A stretch of DNA of 64,000 bases from Actinacidiphila guanduensis (GTDB taxonomy: Bacteria > Actinomycetota > Actinomycetes > Streptomycetales > Streptomycetaceae): contig NZ_FNIE01000003.1 in assembly GCF_900103985.1 (NCBI RefSeq), forward strand, positions 434,001-498,000. Direction: 5' to 3'. The notes beneath the pieces were generated by a model, which was given only the letters and a program-made list of their open reading frames with translations, had not been told where the DNA came from and did not search any database. A program made the translations under genes and the position numbers. This document shows, piece by piece, positions 42,589-51,696 of this stretch; the first letter of the stretch is position 1, and each line of letters begins with the position of its first letter.

Positions 42589-43436
42589 CCGGCACCGTGC
42601 GCGAGAGGTTCGCGGCCGCCGCCCGCGAGGAGCGGCCCGACCTGGCCGAGCTGTGCCTGCTCGTCGGCGCGGAGGCCGACCCGGCGCTGGACGGCCGCGC
42701 GAGCGACCTCGCCCAGGTCGAGCTCGACCGGCTGGCCGGGCTGCTCCCGTACGGGCTGAAGACGCCGGCGCAGTGGGCGCGGGCCCTGGAGCGGGTGCTC
42801 GGCCGGGGCCACGGCTTCCACGGCACCGGCGCGGACTACCGGCGGCTGGAGTCCTCGCTGCTGCAGGAGGTGCTCAGGCGGCGGCGCGGGCTGCCGATCC
42901 TGCTGTCGGTGGTGTGGATGGAGGTGGCCCGGCGGGCCGGCGCACCCGTCCACGGGGTGGCGCTGCCGGGGCACTTCGTGGTCGCGCTGGGCGAGTGGGA
43001 GGCGCTCGGCCGGGACCCGGACGCCTGCGTGCTGGTGGACCCCTTCGACGGGGGCCGGCCGCTGTCGCCGGGCGACGCCGAGCAGTTGGTGGCACGGGCC
43101 ACGGGCACGGCCCCGGGCGCGCTGCCGCCCTCGGCGATGGCCCCGGCCGACCCGCTCGACGTGGTCCGCCGGATCCTGGCCAACATCCGGGTGTGGGCGA
43201 CGCCGGAGCCCGAGCGCATGCCGGTCCGGCTGTGGACCCTCGACCTCACCCTGCTGCTCCCCCGGCACCCCGCCAAGCTCCGCTACGAGCGGGCCGAACT
43301 GCTGGTCGCGATGGGCGACTTCCTCGGCGGGGCGGCCGAGATGGAGGAGTACGCGGAGGTCGTCGCGACCTTCGACGCGGACTCCGCGGCTGCCATCCGC
43401 GCCAAGGCCCGGGCCGCCCGCGCGCTGCTCAACTAG
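42585..43436 (+). CDS. Transglutaminase-like (SirB1-type) protein
   Basis: A 283-residue soluble protein matching the SirB1/transglutaminase-like family: RRRRGLPILLSVVWMEVARRAG followed by GVALPGHFVVA, and a C-terminal helical tail with TPR-like spacing (LRYERAELLVAMGDFLGGAAEM). The expected catalytic Cys is not evident in the LPILLSVVW region, so it may be non-enzymatic. Start ATG at 42585 overlaps the GNAT stop, so the two are coupled. Confidence 0.83.
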   Translation: MTGTVRERFAAAAREERPDLAELCLLVGAEADPALDGRASDLAQVELDRLAGLLPYGLKTPAQWARALERVLGRGHGFHGTGADYRRLESSLLQEVLRRRRGLPILLSVVWMEVARRAGAPVHGVALPGHFVVALGEWEALGRDPDACVLVDPFDGGRPLSPGDAEQLVARATGTAPGALPPSAMAPADPLDVVRRILANIRVWATPEPERMPVRLWTLDLTLLLPRHPAKLRYERAELLVAMGDFLGGAAEMEEYAEVVATFDADSAAAIRAKARAARALLN

Positions 43437-43755
43437 GGCTCTCTCAGGACCTCTCCGACACATCCTGCCCGGTCGCCGTGCCCTGGCACGCACGCCTGAC
43501 CGATCGAGCCGACCGGACCGGTACGGCCGGCTCCTCCACGGCCTCCCGGTCCCGGCCCGGCCATGCCCTGCAGGGCCAAGGACCTGCGCCCGGCGCGACC
43601 CGCCCCGGCCACGACCCGCTCGACCCATCCCGGCTCGGCCGGGCCCTGCCGGGCCAGGGGCGTTCCGCCGGCTCCGAACCGCAGGCCCGTCGCCTCCCGG
43701 CCCCGAACGGCCGCGGGCCACGTGACCCTTCCCGGCGCCGCCTCGTTCACGCGGC
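43437..43755. other. Gap with no recognised gene
   Basis: About 320 bp of GC-rich sequence with many short CCGG-containing inverted repeats. No open frame with coding bias, no strong terminator and no clear promoter is seen, although the SnoaL-like gene must be transcribed from within it or from upstream. Confidence 0.5.
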
Positions 43756-44085
43756 ATGACCACTCCCCCGCCTCTCCCCGTCCCCGTCGCGGCCGCGCTG
43801 GAAGCGGCCTCGGCCGGGAACACCGAGGACTTCCTGGCCGCCTTCGCCCCCCAGGGCGCCGTGGACGACTGGGGCCGCCTCTTCCGCGGCCACGATGCCA
43901 TCCGCCGCTGGAGCGACGCGGAGTTCATCGGCAAGGAGGTGACCCTGCGGGTCACCGGCACCCGCACCGAGGGGCCCACCACCACGGTGAGCGCCGAGGT
44001 GGGCGGCAAGGGCTTCAACGGGCCCTCGGACTTCGCCTTCACCGTCGAGGGCGCCCACATCCTGCTCATGCGCATCACCGGCTGA
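43756..44085 (+). CDS. SnoaL-like / NTF2-fold protein
   Basis: A 109-residue protein with the cone-shaped NTF2-like pattern: N-terminal helices (VAAALEAASAGNTEDFLAAF), VDDWGRLFRGHDAIRRW and then antiparallel strands. Such proteins are small enzymes or ligand binders; no catalytic residues can be assigned. The ATG at 43756 follows no good ribosome-binding site. It lies 40 bp upstream of the response regulator gene. Confidence 0.82.
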   Translation: MTTPPPLPVPVAAALEAASAGNTEDFLAAFAPQGAVDDWGRLFRGHDAIRRWSDAEFIGKEVTLRVTGTRTEGPTTTVSAEVGGKGFNGPSDFAFTVEGAHILLMRITG

Positions 44086-44125
44086 CCCGGCCGCCGCTGC
44101 CGGAAAGGGCCCTACGCTGGTCGCC

Positions 44126-44755
44126 ATGACTGCCGAACCTGCGGCGCGCCCGGTGCGCGTCCTGCTCGCCGACGACCAGTCGATGGTGCGGGAGGCGCTG
44201 GCCACGCTGCTGGGCCTGGAGGACGACATCGAGGTCGTCGCGCAGGTCTCGCGCGGGGACGAGGTGGTGGCGGCCGCGCGCGAGCACGCGCCGGACGTGG
44301 CGCTGCTCGACATCGAGATGCCGGGCCTGACCGGCATCGAGGCGGCCGCGGCGCTGCGCGGGGCGCTGCCGCGGGTGAAGGTCGTCATCGTCACGACCTT
44401 CGGCCGCCCCGGCTACCTGCGCCGGGCCATGGAGTCCGGCGCGGACGCCTTCCTGGTCAAGGACGCCCCCGCGGCCCAGCTCGCGGCCGCGGTCCGCCAG
44501 GTGCTGCAGGGGCGGCGGGTGATCGACCCCGGCCTCGCGGCCGCCGCGCTCGCCGAGGGCGCCGACCCGCTCACCGCCCGCGAGCGCGACGTGCTCAACG
44601 CGGCCGCCGACGGCTCGGTCAACGCCGAGATCGCCCGCCGGCTGCTGCTGTCGGAGGGCACCGTGCGCAACTACCTCTCCACGGCGATCCAGAAGACCGG
44701 CGCCCGCAACCGCGCGGAGGCCGTCCGCATCGCCCGCGAGAAGGGCTGGCTGTAG
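44126..44755 (+). CDS. NarL/LuxR-family response regulator
   Basis: The 209-residue protein has a receiver domain with acidic pair Asp16-Asp17, phospho-acceptor Asp62 (LLDIEMPG) and Lys in FLVKDAP, then a LuxR-type HTH (LTARERDVLNAAADGSVNAE). It resembles DesR-like regulators paired with ABC exporters. The cognate kinase is probably the one at 46634, with the exporter genes between them. TACGCT lies 7 nt before the ATG at 44126, so it looks leaderless. Confidence 0.94.
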   Translation: MTAEPAARPVRVLLADDQSMVREALATLLGLEDDIEVVAQVSRGDEVVAAAREHAPDVALLDIEMPGLTGIEAAAALRGALPRVKVVIVTTFGRPGYLRRAMESGADAFLVKDAPAAQLAAAVRQVLQGRRVIDPGLAAAALAEGADPLTARERDVLNAAADGSVNAEIARRLLLSEGTVRNYLSTAIQKTGARNRAEAVRIAREKGWL

Positions 44756-44836
44756 CGAACTGCGGCCGGCTCCAGTCGGCTCCGGCCAGCGAGCGGGCCC
44801 GCCGAGCCGCCCGTACGACATTCGGCGCCCGCCGCG

Positions 44837-44852
44837 CATGACATCTGTCATG
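44837..44852. promoter_or_regulatory. Operator candidate upstream of the ABC exporter genes
   Basis: CATGACA-TC-TGTCATG is an inverted repeat with perfect 7-bp arms, 59 bp upstream of the ATPase start. It is a plausible site for the adjacent response regulator. Confidence 0.65.
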
Positions 44853-44910
44853 CCGAAGACACGACCCATCGCACTTCCGCGGGGACCGTCCCGCGCGGGA
44901 TCGTTCCGGT

Positions 44911-45888
44911 ATGACCGCACCAGCCGCGCGCACGCGCACCCACCAGGAGGCCGGGCACGACCCGGCGGCCGGCCCGCCCGTCGTGTCCTTCACGAGCGTC
45001 GACAAGAGCTTCGGCACCGTCCGGGCCGTCGCCGGGCTGAGCCTCGCCCTGCACGCCGGGGAGACGGTGGCCCTGCTCGGGCCGAACGGCGCCGGCAAGT
45101 CCACCGCGCTCGACCTGCTGCTGGGCCTGAAGAACCCCGACCGCGGCACCGTCACCGTCTTCGGCACCTCGCCCGCGCGGGCCATCGCGGCCGGCCGGGT
45201 GGGCGCGATGCTGCAGAGCGGCGGGCTGATGGAGGAGGTCACCGTCCGCGAACTGGTCTCCCTCGCCTGCGACCTGCACCCGCGGGCCCACCCGGTGGAT
45301 CAGGTGCTCGCCGCCGCCGACCTCACCGCGATCGGCGACCGCAAGGTCGACAAGCTCTCCGGCGGCCAGGAGCAGCGGGTCCGGTTCGCGATGGCGACCG
45401 CCGGCGCCAACGACCTGATCGTGCTGGACGAGCCGACCACCGGCATGGACGTCGGCGCCCGGCAGGCGTTCTGGTCCACCATGCGCGCCCAGGTCGACCA
45501 GGGCCGCACCGTGCTCTTCGCCACGCACTACCTGGAGGAGGCCGACGCGGTGGCCGACCGGGTCCTGGTCCTCCACCGCGGCCGGCTGATCGCGGACGGC
45601 ACGGCCGCCGAGATCAAGGCGCGGGCGGGTGCCCGCCGGATCACCTTCGACCTGGACGAGGCCGAGGGGCCGGTGGACGAGGCCGCGCTGCGCGCCCTGC
45701 CGCACGTGGTGGGCCTGGACGTCACCGGGCCGACCGTGCGCATCCGCTCCGACGACGCGGACGCCACCGTGCACGCCCTGTACGGCCTCGGCCTCTACCC
45801 GCACCATCTGGAGGTCGCCGGGCTCGGCCTGGAGCAGGCGTTCCTCGCCATCACCGACGCGGCGACCGCCGAGGAGGCGGAGAAGTAG
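44911..45888 (+). CDS. ABC exporter ATP-binding protein
   Basis: A 325-residue ATPase of the DrrA/CcmA type with GPNGAGKST, LSGGQEQR and LIVLDEPTTGMD, and a C-terminal regulatory part (TPEGV-like DATVHALYGLGLYP). It energises the following permease. GGATCGTTCCGGT precedes the ATG with no clear ribosome-binding site. It begins the three-gene unit ATPase, permease, kinase. Confidence 0.94.
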   Translation: MTAPAARTRTHQEAGHDPAAGPPVVSFTSVDKSFGTVRAVAGLSLALHAGETVALLGPNGAGKSTALDLLLGLKNPDRGTVTVFGTSPARAIAAGRVGAMLQSGGLMEEVTVRELVSLACDLHPRAHPVDQVLAAADLTAIGDRKVDKLSGGQEQRVRFAMATAGANDLIVLDEPTTGMDVGARQAFWSTMRAQVDQGRTVLFATHYLEEADAVADRVLVLHRGRLIADGTAAEIKARAGARRITFDLDEAEGPVDEAALRALPHVVGLDVTGPTVRIRSDDADATVHALYGLGLYPHHLEVAGLGLEQAFLAITDAATAEEAEK

Positions 45889-46629
45889 ATGAAGACCCTG
45901 ATCCGGCTGGAGATCACCCGCACCCTGCGGAACCGCAAGTTCATGTTCCTGTCGGTGCTGTACCCGGCGTTCCTCTTCCTCGCCATCGGCCTGAGCTACA
46001 AGAAGAGCGACACGGTCGGCGGCTCGGGACTGTCCGCGGTGGGCTACCTGATGGTGGCGATGGCCGCCTTCGGCGCGATGACCTCGGTGCTGATGGGCAA
46101 CGCCGAGCGGATCGCCCGCGAGCGGCACAAGGGCTGGGTGCGCCAGCTGCGGCTGACCGCGCTGCCCGGCCGCGGCTACGTGGCCGCGAAGGTGGCGGCC
46201 GCGGCCACGGTGAGCCTGCCCTCGATCGTCGTCGTCCTGGTGCTGGGCGCGGCGGTGGAGAGCGTCCGCATGGCCGCCTGGCAGTGGGTGTCCATCGCGG
46301 CGAGCATCTGGGCCGGCAGCATGGTCTTCGCCGCCCTGGGCGTGGCGATCGGCTACATGTCCAGCGCCGAGGTGGCCCGGCCGCTGTCGATGCTCTTCTA
46401 CTTCGGCCTGGCGATCCTGGGCGGCCTGTGGGTGCCCATCTACAGTTTCCCGCACTGGCTGCAGACGCTCGCCGACTACCTGCCCGCGCGCCCCTACGCC
46501 GACCTCGGCCAGACCATCGAACTCGGGCAGGCGCCGCACACCCGGGACGTTGCCGTCCTGGTCGTCTACCTGGCGCTGTTCGCGGGCGCCGCGGCCTGGC
46601 TCTACCGCAAGGACACCAGGAAGGCGTGA
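45889..46629 (+). CDS. ABC-2 type exporter permease
   Basis: The 246-residue protein has six membrane segments in the ABC-2 pattern (KFMFLSVLYPAFLFLAIGL, VGYLMVAMAAFGAMTSVL, LSMLFYFGLAILGGLWVP). Start ATG directly follows the ATPase stop (TAGATG). With the ATPase it should export a drug, lipid or peptide; the substrate is unknown. Confidence 0.93.
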   Translation: MKTLIRLEITRTLRNRKFMFLSVLYPAFLFLAIGLSYKKSDTVGGSGLSAVGYLMVAMAAFGAMTSVLMGNAERIARERHKGWVRQLRLTALPGRGYVAAKVAAAATVSLPSIVVVLVLGAAVESVRMAAWQWVSIAASIWAGSMVFAALGVAIGYMSSAEVARPLSMLFYFGLAILGGLWVPIYSFPHWLQTLADYLPARPYADLGQTIELGQAPHTRDVAVLVVYLALFAGAAAWLYRKDTRKA

Positions 46630-46633
46630 GGCG

Positions 46634-47884
46634 ATGACCCGCGAGCCGTGGCCGCCGTGGCGGCGCCAGAAGCCGCCCGCCGAGCCGCTGCCCGCGTGGC
46701 GGCAGGAGATCGAGGACGCCGACACCACCTCCATGGGGCGGCCCCCGGAGACCCGCAGGCAGGCGGTGGTGAAGCTGCTGTGGGTGGGGCTGTGGCTGCT
46801 CTACCTCGGCGCGCCGGTCAGCGACCTGACCGGCGGCCACCACGGCGCGGCCGCCACGACGGCGGCCGCGCTCGGCCTGGGCGTCTTCGTCGCCGGCTAC
46901 CTGGTGCTGGTCTTCTTCCGCACCAACCACCCCGGACCTCCGGAGCGGTGGGTCCACCTGGTGCTGGTCGGCGAGACGGCGCTGGCGCTCGCGCTGCCGG
47001 CCGCTCTCGGCAAGGACTGGCTGGTGCTGCTGGTCTACGTGGCGGTGGCCTGCGGGGCCGCGCTGTCCGCCGCCGAGTCGCGGTGGGCGGTGCCCGGCGT
47101 GGTGGTGCTGCTCGCGGCGATGGGCGGCTGGAAGGACCCGGGCGGGCAGTTCTTCGCCTCGCTGCTGGTCCCGGCCCTCCTCGGCGGCTTCGCGATGATG
47201 GGCGTCAAGCAACTGGTGCACACCATGCGCGAGTTGCGCGAGGCACGGCAGACGGTGGCGCACCTGGCCGCCACCGAGGAGCGGCTGCGACTGGCCCGCG
47301 ACCTGCACGACCTGCTGGGGCACTCGCTGTCGTTGATCACCCTCAAGAGCGAGCTGGCCGGCCGGATGCTGCCGGACCGGCCCACCGACGCGGCCGAGCA
47401 GGTCGCCGACATCGAACGGGTCAGCCGGCAGGCCCTGGTGGACGTCCGCGAGGCGGTCAGCGGCTACCGGCGGCCCACCCTGGCCGCCGAGGCGGCAGCC
47501 GCCCGGTCCGCCCTGGCCTCGGCGGGCATCGAGGCCCGCTTCCACCTGCCCGAGCGCGTGCCCGGCCTGGACCCGGACGGCGAGGGCGCGCTCGCCTGGG
47601 CGCTGCGCGAGGCGGCCACCAATGTCGTACGGCACAGCGGGGCCGCGGTCTGCGTGGCGGCGCTGGCCGCGGCGGACGGCGCGGCCACGCTGACCGTCTC
47701 CGACGACGGCCGCGGCCCCGCCCCCGACCACGCGCCCGGCAACGGCCTGACCGGTCTCGGCGAGCGCATCATGCTGGCCGGCGGCACCCTGGCCACCGCG
47801 CGCTCCGGTGACGGCGGCTTCACCGTACGGGCCACGGTGCCGCTGTCGGCGACGGTGGTCGGCGTCACGCGCGAAGGCGGCTGA
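46634..47884 (+). CDS. Sensor histidine kinase (DesK-like, HisKA_3)
   Basis: The 416-residue kinase has four to six membrane segments (about 55-190), a dimerisation helix with the phospho-accepting His225 in LARDLHDLLGHSLS, and an ATPase domain with ALREAATNVVRHSGA and VSDDGRGP...GNGLTGLGER. It should phosphorylate the response regulator at 44126. Four nt separate it from the permease stop, so ATPase, permease and kinase form an operon. Confidence 0.94.
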   Translation: MTREPWPPWRRQKPPAEPLPAWRQEIEDADTTSMGRPPETRRQAVVKLLWVGLWLLYLGAPVSDLTGGHHGAAATTAAALGLGVFVAGYLVLVFFRTNHPGPPERWVHLVLVGETALALALPAALGKDWLVLLVYVAVACGAALSAAESRWAVPGVVVLLAAMGGWKDPGGQFFASLLVPALLGGFAMMGVKQLVHTMRELREARQTVAHLAATEERLRLARDLHDLLGHSLSLITLKSELAGRMLPDRPTDAAEQVADIERVSRQALVDVREAVSGYRRPTLAAEAAAARSALASAGIEARFHLPERVPGLDPDGEGALAWALREAATNVVRHSGAAVCVAALAAADGAATLTVSDDGRGPAPDHAPGNGLTGLGERIMLAGGTLATARSGDGGFTVRATVPLSATVVGVTREGG

Positions 47885-47939
47885 GGGACCGCCGAGGGGC
47901 AGCCCGCCGCAGCCGGTCCCCGGGTAGTAGGGTCCGGCT

Positions 47940-48908
47940 GTGCCACAAACCCCGCCAGAGACCCCGAAGGAACCGCAGTCCGCGAGCGCCGGGCGGCCCG
48001 AGAGCCCCGGGACCGCGGGTGCCGGCGGTGCCGAGGAGCCCGCGGCGCCCGCCGGCGGCACCGGCGTCGCGGACGGCCCGACCGCACCGGACACACGGGA
48101 CACACCGGACGCCGGCCCCGGCGACGCGGACCGCGTGGTGCTGCCCGAGCCCGGTCCAGGCGAGCCGCGCGGCCTGGTGCCCGACACGATCCGGCAGATC
48201 GCCGGCCGGGCCACGCTGCCCTTCCACGCGACCCGTCCTGAGCTCAGCTTCGCCACGGCCTTCTGGTACAACGACCTGATCGAGACCGGTGGGGACCACG
48301 AGGTGATCCGGCAGTACCTGGTGACGGCCGCGCACCGGACGCGCTACGAGACCGGGCAGTGGACCCTGCGGCCCGAGCTCGCCGACCCCGAACAGCCCGT
48401 TGACGAGCTGGTGATGGGCGGCTTCATGAAGCGCTGGACGGCCTTCCCCACCCTCGGCGTGGCCGTGATGCCCACCGTCGACATGCACCTGCACGCCGAG
48501 CGCAAGAGCTGGCGCTGGGCGACCCAGGAGATCACCGAGGGGCTCGCCGCCCGCGCGGAGGACATCGCGGCCATCGTCGCCGAGCCGCTGCCCGCCTACA
48601 TCCTCGGCCACACGGCCGAGGGCGGCGGCCGCCGCCCGGCACGCCACCAGCACCTGCTGGAGGGGGCGGTCTCGCGGCCCGACCCCGAGGGGCGGATGCA
48701 GTGGTCGGGGCCGGAGCTGCCGGACGGCTTCGACGGGGCCCCGGTGTTCGCCGCCCTCGAACTGCCCGACGAGCAGCTGAAGCTGCTGTGCCTGGGCGCG
48801 ATCGTGCCGGGCGGGCCGCCCACGGTGGCGACCTTCGACCTGCTGCGGCCGGCCGTGCACGCGCTGGCGCCGCCGCGCACCCGCCACTGGTGGCAGCGCC
48901 GCCGCTGA
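47940..48908 (+). CDS. Hypothetical protein with disordered N-terminus
   Basis: A 322-residue protein with 65 residues of Pro/Ala/Gly/Asp-rich disorder, then a folded part of unknown family (FWYNDLIETGGDHEVIRQYL, LVMGGFMKRWTAFPTLGVAV). No signal peptide or membrane helix. GTG at 47940 is preceded 6 nt by TAGGGT and has no ribosome-binding site, so it is likely leaderless. It converges on the YoaR-like gene. Confidence 0.75.
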   Translation: MPQTPPETPKEPQSASAGRPESPGTAGAGGAEEPAAPAGGTGVADGPTAPDTRDTPDAGPGDADRVVLPEPGPGEPRGLVPDTIRQIAGRATLPFHATRPELSFATAFWYNDLIETGGDHEVIRQYLVTAAHRTRYETGQWTLRPELADPEQPVDELVMGGFMKRWTAFPTLGVAVMPTVDMHLHAERKSWRWATQEITEGLAARAEDIAAIVAEPLPAYILGHTAEGGGRRPARHQHLLEGAVSRPDPEGRMQWSGPELPDGFDGAPVFAALELPDEQLKLLCLGAIVPGGPPTVATFDLLRPAVHALAPPRTRHWWQRRR

Positions 48909-48917
48909 GCGCGGCCG

Positions 48918-48953
48918 GGCGGCCGGCGGCCCCCCGAGGGGTCCCGCCGGCCG
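48918..48953. terminator. Bidirectional terminator
   Basis: GCGGCCGGCGG and CCGCCGGCCGC form a perfect 11-bp stem with a 14-nt loop between the convergent genes ending at 48908 and 48960. Confidence 0.8.
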
Positions 48954-48959
48954 CCGGGA

Positions 48960-51122
48960 CTACTGGGCGATGTTCGGCAGTTGCACCGAGCGGTCGGCCG
49001 GGTTGCTCGAACTGAGCGCCGGGATCAGCGCGGTGGCCACGTCCTGCGGGGTCACGGGCGTCTTCGAACCGTCCCCGCGCTGCAGCAGCACGCCCTGGAA
49101 GGCGTTGCCGTACAGGGACTGGAGCACCTTCAGGTCGATGTGCGGCGCCAGCTTGCCGTCCGGGGTGGCCTGCATGGTCAGGAACTGCGGCAGCGTGGTG
49201 TTGAACTCGACGTCGTGGCCGGGGCCCGCGCCCACGTAGACCGGCCCCATCATCGCGGTCTTCCCGAACCCGTTGACGGCCTTGTCGAGTTCGGCCTGGG
49301 TGACCTTGGGCGGCACCGTGGTCACGGGCAGGGCGACCACCGGGTTGGTGTCGCTCTGGGCGCGCTGCCGGTAGGCGGCCGCGACCTTGGCGGCGGCCGC
49401 GTCGATGTTCATGCCCTTGCCGGGCTTGCCGGGCACCGCGACGGCCTTGCCGCCGGTGAACTTCACCATGCCGTCGGAGCCGGTGCCGCTCTTGCCCTCG
49501 ATGCCCTTCAGCGCCGCCTTGAGCTTGTCCTGGTCCACGATGACCACCGGGTCGGCCGGGTGCTTGTGGCCGAGGAGGGTGCCGAAGACCGCGACCGGGT
49601 TGTAGTCGGGGTGCGCGACCTTCTGCACGGTGGCGTCGACGTCGATCGACAGGCCCGCCACCGAGGGCTTCAGGCTCTCCTTGCGGCCGTCCACGCTGAC
49701 CGTCAGGTCCGCGGTCGCCCGGTCGCCCAGCGACTTGTCCAGCGCCTGCACGGCGGCGTCCTGCTTCATGTTGCCGATGTCGGTGCCGAGCACGGTGGTG
49801 CCCTTGGGCACGTCCGCGTGGTTCATCAGCAGCCCGGCGCCGTAGGCGACCACGGCCACGCCGCCGACCGCCGCGCACAGCAGCACCAGCTTGGAGCGCC
49901 CCTTCTTCGCCGGCGCCTTCTTGGCCGCGGCCGGCCCCGAGGGGGCTGCCTGCGCGTCCGGTTCGGCCACTCGGGGCGGGACGGGACCGGGGCGCGCCGG
50001 GCCGGAGCGGGGCCGGGACTCGCCGGGCGGAACGGCCGGGATGCCGCCGACGAGGGTGTCGCCGGACAGCCGCTGCCCGGGCGGCGGACCGCCGGGGCCG
50101 GGGGTCCGGGGTCCCTGCGGCCGGAACAGGTCGTCGCGGACGGGCTCGCGGGACAGTTCGGGGACCGTCGGGATGGGCATGGTGCCGGTGGTCGAGTCGG
50201 TGGGCCCGGCCGGCGCCCCGGCGTCGCGATCCGCCGGGCGGGGCACGCCGGGCGGGAAGTCGTCGGGGCCGAACGGCGAGGCGGGCGCGGGCCGGTGGAC
50301 CGGGTTCTGGCCGGTGTCGGACCCGGTGTAGGGCGAGGCGAAGCCGCCGGAGGGCGTGTCGTGCGGGCCCCGGGCGTTCTGGCCGTCGTCGAAGGGGGCG
50401 CCGCCGGCCGGCGGGAAGCCCTCGGGGGCGGGCGCGGGGTGCGAGCCGGTGTCCGGCTCGGCGTAGGGGGAGGCGAAGGGGCCGGAGAACAGGTCGTCGC
50501 CGCCGGGGCCGCCCGCGGGGCCGGGGCCGCCGCCGAAGAACTCGGCGGCCGGGGCAGCCGGCGGGGGCACGGGACCGCCCGGGGTCGCGGGGCCACCGCC
50601 GAAGGGCGCCGCGGGGCCGCCGCCGAAGCCGCCGTCGCCCTGCGGCCCGCCGGGAGCCGCGGGGCCGGGCTGCGCGGGGGCCGGTCCCGGCTGCGGCACG
50701 GGGGTGCCCTGCGGCGGGGTGACCGGCTTGCGGGGCGCGAACCAGTCGCTGGTCTCCTTGGTCTTCTCCGGCTCCGGCTCGGGCTCGGCCGCCGCTTCGG
50801 CGGCGGGCTCCTCGGGCGCCGGCTCGGGGGCCGGGGCCGCGGCGCCCTCCTCGACGGGGGTGCGCACGACGACGGGCGGGATCGGCCGGGACCCGGGGAT
50901 GTTGATCCTGATCCGGGTGGTCAGAGTCGTCTCGGTCCTGGGCTCCTCGGCGGTGTCGGCGGACTCCGCCGGCTCCTGCTGCTCGGGCGCGGCCGGACGC
51001 GGCCGGTCCTGCGGGTGCAGCGACGGGAAGGGGCGCGGGCCGTACGGCGGGGTCCCCGACGGGTACGCGGCGCCGCCGCGCCCCTGGGGGCCAGAGGACG
51101 TACTGTCAGTTTCACGACTCAA
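48960..51122 (-). CDS. YoaR/VanW-type wall-associated protein with long disordered N-terminus
   Basis: The 720-residue protein has about 405 residues rich in Pro, Gly and Ala, one membrane helix (LVLLCAAVGGVAVVAYGAGLL, about 410-430) and an extracytoplasmic part. The latter carries a peptidoglycan-binding-4 type repeat as in YoaR/VanW (TTVLGTDIGNMKQDAAVQAL and LTVSVDGRKESLKPSVAGLS). No VanW or transpeptidase catalytic domain follows. It is probably a membrane-anchored wall protein. A TTG at 51122, 6 nt after GGGAGAG, is the best start. Confidence 0.8.
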   Translation of the reverse strand: MSRETDSTSSGPQGRGGAAYPSGTPPYGPRPFPSLHPQDRPRPAAPEQQEPAESADTAEEPRTETTLTTRIRINIPGSRPIPPVVVRTPVEEGAAAPAPEPAPEEPAAEAAAEPEPEPEKTKETSDWFAPRKPVTPPQGTPVPQPGPAPAQPGPAAPGGPQGDGGFGGGPAAPFGGGPATPGGPVPPPAAPAAEFFGGGPGPAGGPGGDDLFSGPFASPYAEPDTGSHPAPAPEGFPPAGGAPFDDGQNARGPHDTPSGGFASPYTGSDTGQNPVHRPAPASPFGPDDFPPGVPRPADRDAGAPAGPTDSTTGTMPIPTVPELSREPVRDDLFRPQGPRTPGPGGPPPGQRLSGDTLVGGIPAVPPGESRPRSGPARPGPVPPRVAEPDAQAAPSGPAAAKKAPAKKGRSKLVLLCAAVGGVAVVAYGAGLLMNHADVPKGTTVLGTDIGNMKQDAAVQALDKSLGDRATADLTVSVDGRKESLKPSVAGLSIDVDATVQKVAHPDYNPVAVFGTLLGHKHPADPVVIVDQDKLKAALKGIEGKSGTGSDGMVKFTGGKAVAVPGKPGKGMNIDAAAAKVAAAYRQRAQSDTNPVVALPVTTVPPKVTQAELDKAVNGFGKTAMMGPVYVGAGPGHDVEFNTTLPQFLTMQATPDGKLAPHIDLKVLQSLYGNAFQGVLLQRGDGSKTPVTPQDVATALIPALSSSNPADRSVQLPNIAQ

Positions 51123-51273
51123 AGCAGGCTCTCCCGGTTGGACACGCCGCCCGACCTGTCAGTCGGTTTCGGCTCGCCGGCGCACCCACCATACCGACCT
51201 GGCAGCTGCGGCGACCCGGGTCAGGCGGAACGCTGGGCCACACCCAACCACGTGCCCGCCCCTGGCCGCCAAG

Positions 51274-51696
51274 TCAGGCGCGATTCGTCCCGGCTGGCGG
51301 CAGTTGGGGCAGCGTGGCACAGATCACGGCGGACATCGCGCCGCCGAGCAGATAGACGTAGGGGCCGACACCGGCGGCGAAGAGGAAGTCGCCCTCGGGC
51401 CGCGATGTGCTCAGCAGGACCACGGAGATCAGCCACACCGCGGCGGGCACCACGGTGCCGATCCGGGTCCCGGTGAGCTTGGTGCCGCCGTAGAACAGCG
51501 CCACGCAGCCGGCCAGGGCGAGCAGCAGGCCGCCGGGCAGCCAGGCGGCCTGGATGAGCGCGCCGGCGACGGCCACGACCAGGGCGAGCACGGCCAGGCC
51601 GACGTAGCAGGCGATACGGGCGCCGGGCGTCATCAGCGGATTGCTGTTCAGCGCGCGGAAGACCGGCTGGCGCGGCGGCGGGCTGGTGCGGCTCAC
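51274..51696 (-). CDS. DUF6113 membrane protein
   Basis: A 140-residue protein with four membrane segments ([71 protein letters not shown]), matching the small DUF6113 family that sits beside mshB in actinobacteria. GTG at 51696 overlaps the mshB stop (GTGA), so the two are co-translated. Function unknown; the fixed pairing suggests a link to mycothiol or to its regulation. Confidence 0.85.
   Translation of the reverse strand: MSRTSPPPRQPVFRALNSNPLMTPGARIACYVGLAVLALVVAVAGALIQAAWLPGGLLLALAGCVALFYGGTKLTGTRIGTVVPAAVWLISVVLLSTSRPEGDFLFAAGVGPYVYLLGGAMSAVICATLPQLPPAGTNRA

Noticed and set aside
48981..51476. 831-codon plus-strand frame opposite the YoaR-like gene
   Set aside because: Low-complexity Arg/Gly sequence antisense to a gene with membrane helix and recognised domain; no start context.
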